A stretch of 60,652 bases of DNA from WJJR01 sp964440935 (GTDB taxonomy: Bacteria; Zixibacteria; MSB-5A5; WJJR01): contig CAYTTY010000019.1 of NCBI GenBank assembly GCA_964440935.1, positions 1 through 60,652 of the forward strand, in the 5' to 3' direction. Each line of letters begins with the position of its first letter. The first letter of the stretch is position 1. The position numbers and the translations under genes were made by a program. The notes under the pieces are model-generated. The model was given only the letters and a program-made list of their open reading frames with translations. It did no database searches and had not been told where the DNA came from. Positions 58,805 through 60,652 of this stretch are shown here, one piece after another.

Positions 58805-60618
58805 CTTCACCGAATAACGCACATTCCAATTCCAATTCGTTATCGCCGCTGGCGTTTGCCCGCGCTTATCAGGTATACCGTCAGCGGGCCGCGGCTGAAA
58901 CGTTCGACGATACCCGCATTCTGCTCGCTGCTCGATTCTGGACAGAGAACGAAATTGCATTCGACAATCCGTCCTTAGCGACCTTCTGGCAGGAGGACTT
59001 GCCACCGCTCTTTGCAAAAATCCCGTCGATTGATTTCGATGATCTGCATCCGACGGAGCTGGAAGAAATTGCAAGTTTCGTGGCGCTGGTGGGCGCACTC
59101 AGTGCGCCCCTACGGGACACTGAGGATCACAAACAGATTGAGGGTGATCGTAGGGGCGTATTGCATACGCCCGCGCAACCGCAACCGGTCTCCCATCCCA
59201 TTCGGTCGCTCGCTGCCCGCAAATGGCTCTACCTGGGCGATACGAAACGCGCGCTACGCTGCCTCGAACAGTTGCAACTTGGCCCGGTGCCCAGAGAGGA
59301 TGATTGCGATGGTGATGGCACAATCGGGCCTGATGTCATCGACCGGCTGGCCGAACAGGTTGAGAACGACAATCCGCCGTTGGCGGAATGGCTGAAACGG
59401 TTCGCGTCCGACTGGCACGACACGCTCGATTCAGGATATCCCAATCGCGCCCGGTGCCTGCTGGTGGAGCAGAACGCCAATGGTGCCGCACCGCGCGGTC
59501 GCATGACCGACATTGAAGCGCGGGTCGAACCGATTGACGATGGCGACACCGATGAAATCGTGATCGATCATCAGGTGCGTAAACCCGACGATCCACACAT
59601 CGGATCGTTCGCAGCCGCTCTTGCTGCGCTCCGGCTATGGTCAGCGGGAGCCGCATCGTTAAGCAACGGACAACGACTGTCTGGGCGCTACACGATCAGC
59701 CGGGGGAGAGGGCAACTGGTCTCCGGTGGCTCGATGGGGCTGGCGGCGTTTGCGGTATCGTATGGCGCGTGGCGCAACCGCGACCTCCACCGCGACCGGC
59801 ACATCATCGGACGATCGGTGGCGCTCACAGGTGCGATCGAACCGGACGGTACCGTGTCCGACATTTCGCCTGAGACACTGCAGCACAAGATCGAACGGGT
59901 CTGTCACTCGCCGGTCACCCACGTCGCAATTCCCGAGAAAAACCGAAACGACGCAGAGACGATTCTCACCGACCTGCATACCCAATACCCCAATCGTCGC
60001 CTGCACCTGATCCCCATCACCACCACTGCCGATCTTCTCGACGATCGCAACATCATCCGCCCGGAGCGGCTGTGTCTGGGGGAGTTTGCGGTGAAGCAGG
60101 TGGGAAGGTGGGGGCGGCGGCCGTTGGTGTTATCGCCGTTATTGCTGCTATTAGTGTATTTGGTGGGTTCCCTTCTGTATCGACCTATCTGGATTTGGTA
60201 CGACACCAATCCTGCCGGTTTATTTGTTCAGCCTGGCGGAATTGTCGCAGTCAACGTTTCGGGAGACGAAATTGGTCATTATTCTAACTTTCCGTACTCC
60301 CTTCGAGTTTTCAACCATCCTGAAGGCCAACCAGTAATAGGCGGTGTCCGACTCTCAAGCATCGCGGACATTGACCATGATGGACAGAATGAGATACTGT
60401 TCTGTGCCAGCGCGGCAGTGGAAAAGAGACTGGAGGGAGAGGGGCCTATCTATCTATTTAAGGTCTCGCGGTTCAAAGGGTTAGTCCCGTTAATATCGGT
60501 TCCACTGTTCGTTCCCACAGATTATCCAGGTGACAGTCCTGAAGCGGACAAGGTGCCCCATCCTGTCAATCTCAAGTTTCTCCGCTTGGTCCCTGCTGCG
60601 GCGGAATCCCATTCTTAG
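58801..60618 (+). CDS. Membrane protein with Lon-type Ser/Lys protease domain and FG-GAP-like segment
   Basis: A 605-residue protein. Residues 1-250 are helical with no recognised domain. Residues about 255-425 resemble the Lon proteolytic domain. SGGSMGLAAFAVSYG carries the putative nucleophile Ser 311, and SVALTGAIEPDGTVSDISPE, then TLQHKIERV, gives the putative base Lys 363. THVAIPEKNRND follows, like the LPxEN of Lon. No AAA+ ATPase is present. One transmembrane helix lies near 441-462 (VLSPLLLLLVYLVGSLLY). Beyond it IADIDHDGQNEILF (521-534) looks like one FG-GAP calcium loop, too short for a propeller. Residues about 97-128 are encoded by an inserted palindromic repeat. The start overlaps the anti-sigma-like gene. 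Confidence 0.7.
   Translation: MTSPNNAHSNSNSLSPLAFARAYQVYRQRAAAETFDDTRILLAARFWTENEIAFDNPSLATFWQEDLPPLFAKIPSIDFDDLHPTELEEIASFVALVGALSAPLRDTEDHKQIEGDRRGVLHTPAQPQPVSHPIRSLAARKWLYLGDTKRALRCLEQLQLGPVPREDDCDGDGTIGPDVIDRLAEQVENDNPPLAEWLKRFASDWHDTLDSGYPNRARCLLVEQNANGAAPRGRMTDIEARVEPIDDGDTDEIVIDHQVRKPDDPHIGSFAAALAALRLWSAGAASLSNGQRLSGRYTISRGRGQLVSGGSMGLAAFAVSYGAWRNRDLHRDRHIIGRSVALTGAIEPDGTVSDISPETLQHKIERVCHSPVTHVAIPEKNRNDAETILTDLHTQYPNRRLHLIPITTTADLLDDRNIIRPERLCLGEFAVKQVGRWGRRPLVLSPLLLLLVYLVGSLLYRPIWIWYDTNPAGLFVQPGGIVAVNVSGDEIGHYSNFPYSLRVFNHPEGQPVIGGVRLSSIADIDHDGQNEILFCASAAVEKRLEGEGPIYLFKVSRFKGLVPLISVPLFVPTDYPGDSPEADKVPHPVNLKFLRLVPAAAESHS
59090..59185. repeat. Palindromic repeat inserted in frame in the protease gene
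   Basis: GGGCGCACTCAGTGCGCCCC (59093-59112) and GGGGCGTATTGCATACGCCC (59153-59172) are palindromes linked by about 40 bases. The second plus its trailing GCAACCGCAACCGG matches 34358-34395 closely. The insertion keeps the frame and encodes about 32 residues rich in Asp, Arg, His and Pro between helical segments. Confidence 0.75.
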
Positions 60619-60622
60619 TTGA

Positions 60623-60639
60623 AACCGCCGTCGGCGGTT
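60623..60639. terminator. Hairpin just after the protease gene
   Basis: AACCGCC pairs with GGCGGTT around GTC, five bases after the stop codon, followed by AAAAAG. The stem suits a short terminator for transcripts of either strand, with the T tract on the minus strand. The window ends 13 bases later. Confidence 0.45.
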
Positions 60640-60652
60640 AAAAAGTTGAACG

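Overview
The window looks like a chromosomal piece of an uncultured Gram-negative bacterium of the FCB superphylum. A Zixibacteria/KSB1/Marinimicrobia-like lineage fits best. This is inferred from a type-IX-style C-terminal sorting domain with a YPNPFNP signature (11763-13229), many lipoproteins with lipobox cysteines, several outer-membrane barrels, a CsgG-like lipoprotein, DUF4384 and PEGA-like modules, and the moderately GC-rich base composition. No rRNA, tRNA or CRISPR array was seen, so placement rests on protein style only.

Layout. 1-5741: NapH/CcoG-type ferredoxin membrane protein, a small membrane protein, then a leftward cassette of ATP-grasp ligase, PHP hydrolase and polysaccharide deacetylase-like protein. 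5902-11301: CPBP protease with a small membrane partner, then a 1387-residue GAF/coiled-coil protein ending in a degenerate receiver. 11763-15858: a sorted surface protein with YD-like repeats, a YadA-head/peptidase S74 protein, and an endonuclease V homologue lacking two catalytic aspartates. 16249-26580: metabolism (class III aminotransferase, D-2-hydroxyacid dehydrogenase, FAD reductase, asparaginase, tryptophanase, dienelactone hydrolase), a frameshifted rhodanese and a stand-alone HsdR_N-type nuclease domain. 26702-33499: a three-gene surface operon (TPR/CsgG lipoprotein, barrel, giant lipoprotein with 11 carboxypeptidase-regulatory-like domains). 33558-36135: DinB protein, Mn-type superoxide dismutase with an upstream Fur-box-like site, and a DNA alkylation repair-like protein. 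36313-40212: ECF sigma factor, anti-sigma and two exported HEAT-repeat proteins in one operon, converging on a porin. 41954-48436: triple-repeat exported protein, trpS, then an island of broken and unfamiliar genes and paired lipoproteins. 48832-56974: HNH nuclease, double-GNAT protein, NtrC-type regulator, a transposon-split acetyltransferase, and three exported proteins (FN3 lipoprotein, DUF4384 protein with an Arg/Ser tail, Lys-rich protein). 57145-60618: a compact operon of an unrecognised protein, a zinc-finger anti-sigma-like protein and a membrane protein with a Lon-type Ser/Lys protease domain.

Three things stand out. (1) The last operon pairs an anti-sigma-like zinc finger with a Lon-type protease domain lacking an ATPase, anchored to the membrane and carrying an FG-GAP-like segment; this is the best candidate for an undescribed signalling or conflict system. 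(2) Several families of small palindromic repeats lie throughout the window. One copy sits in frame inside that protease gene, and one roughly 370-bp MITE-like element with terminal inverted repeats splits a GNAT gene and has relatives at the left edge and near 15 kb. (3) Several proteins keep a fold but appear to have lost key residues (endonuclease V, a receiver domain).
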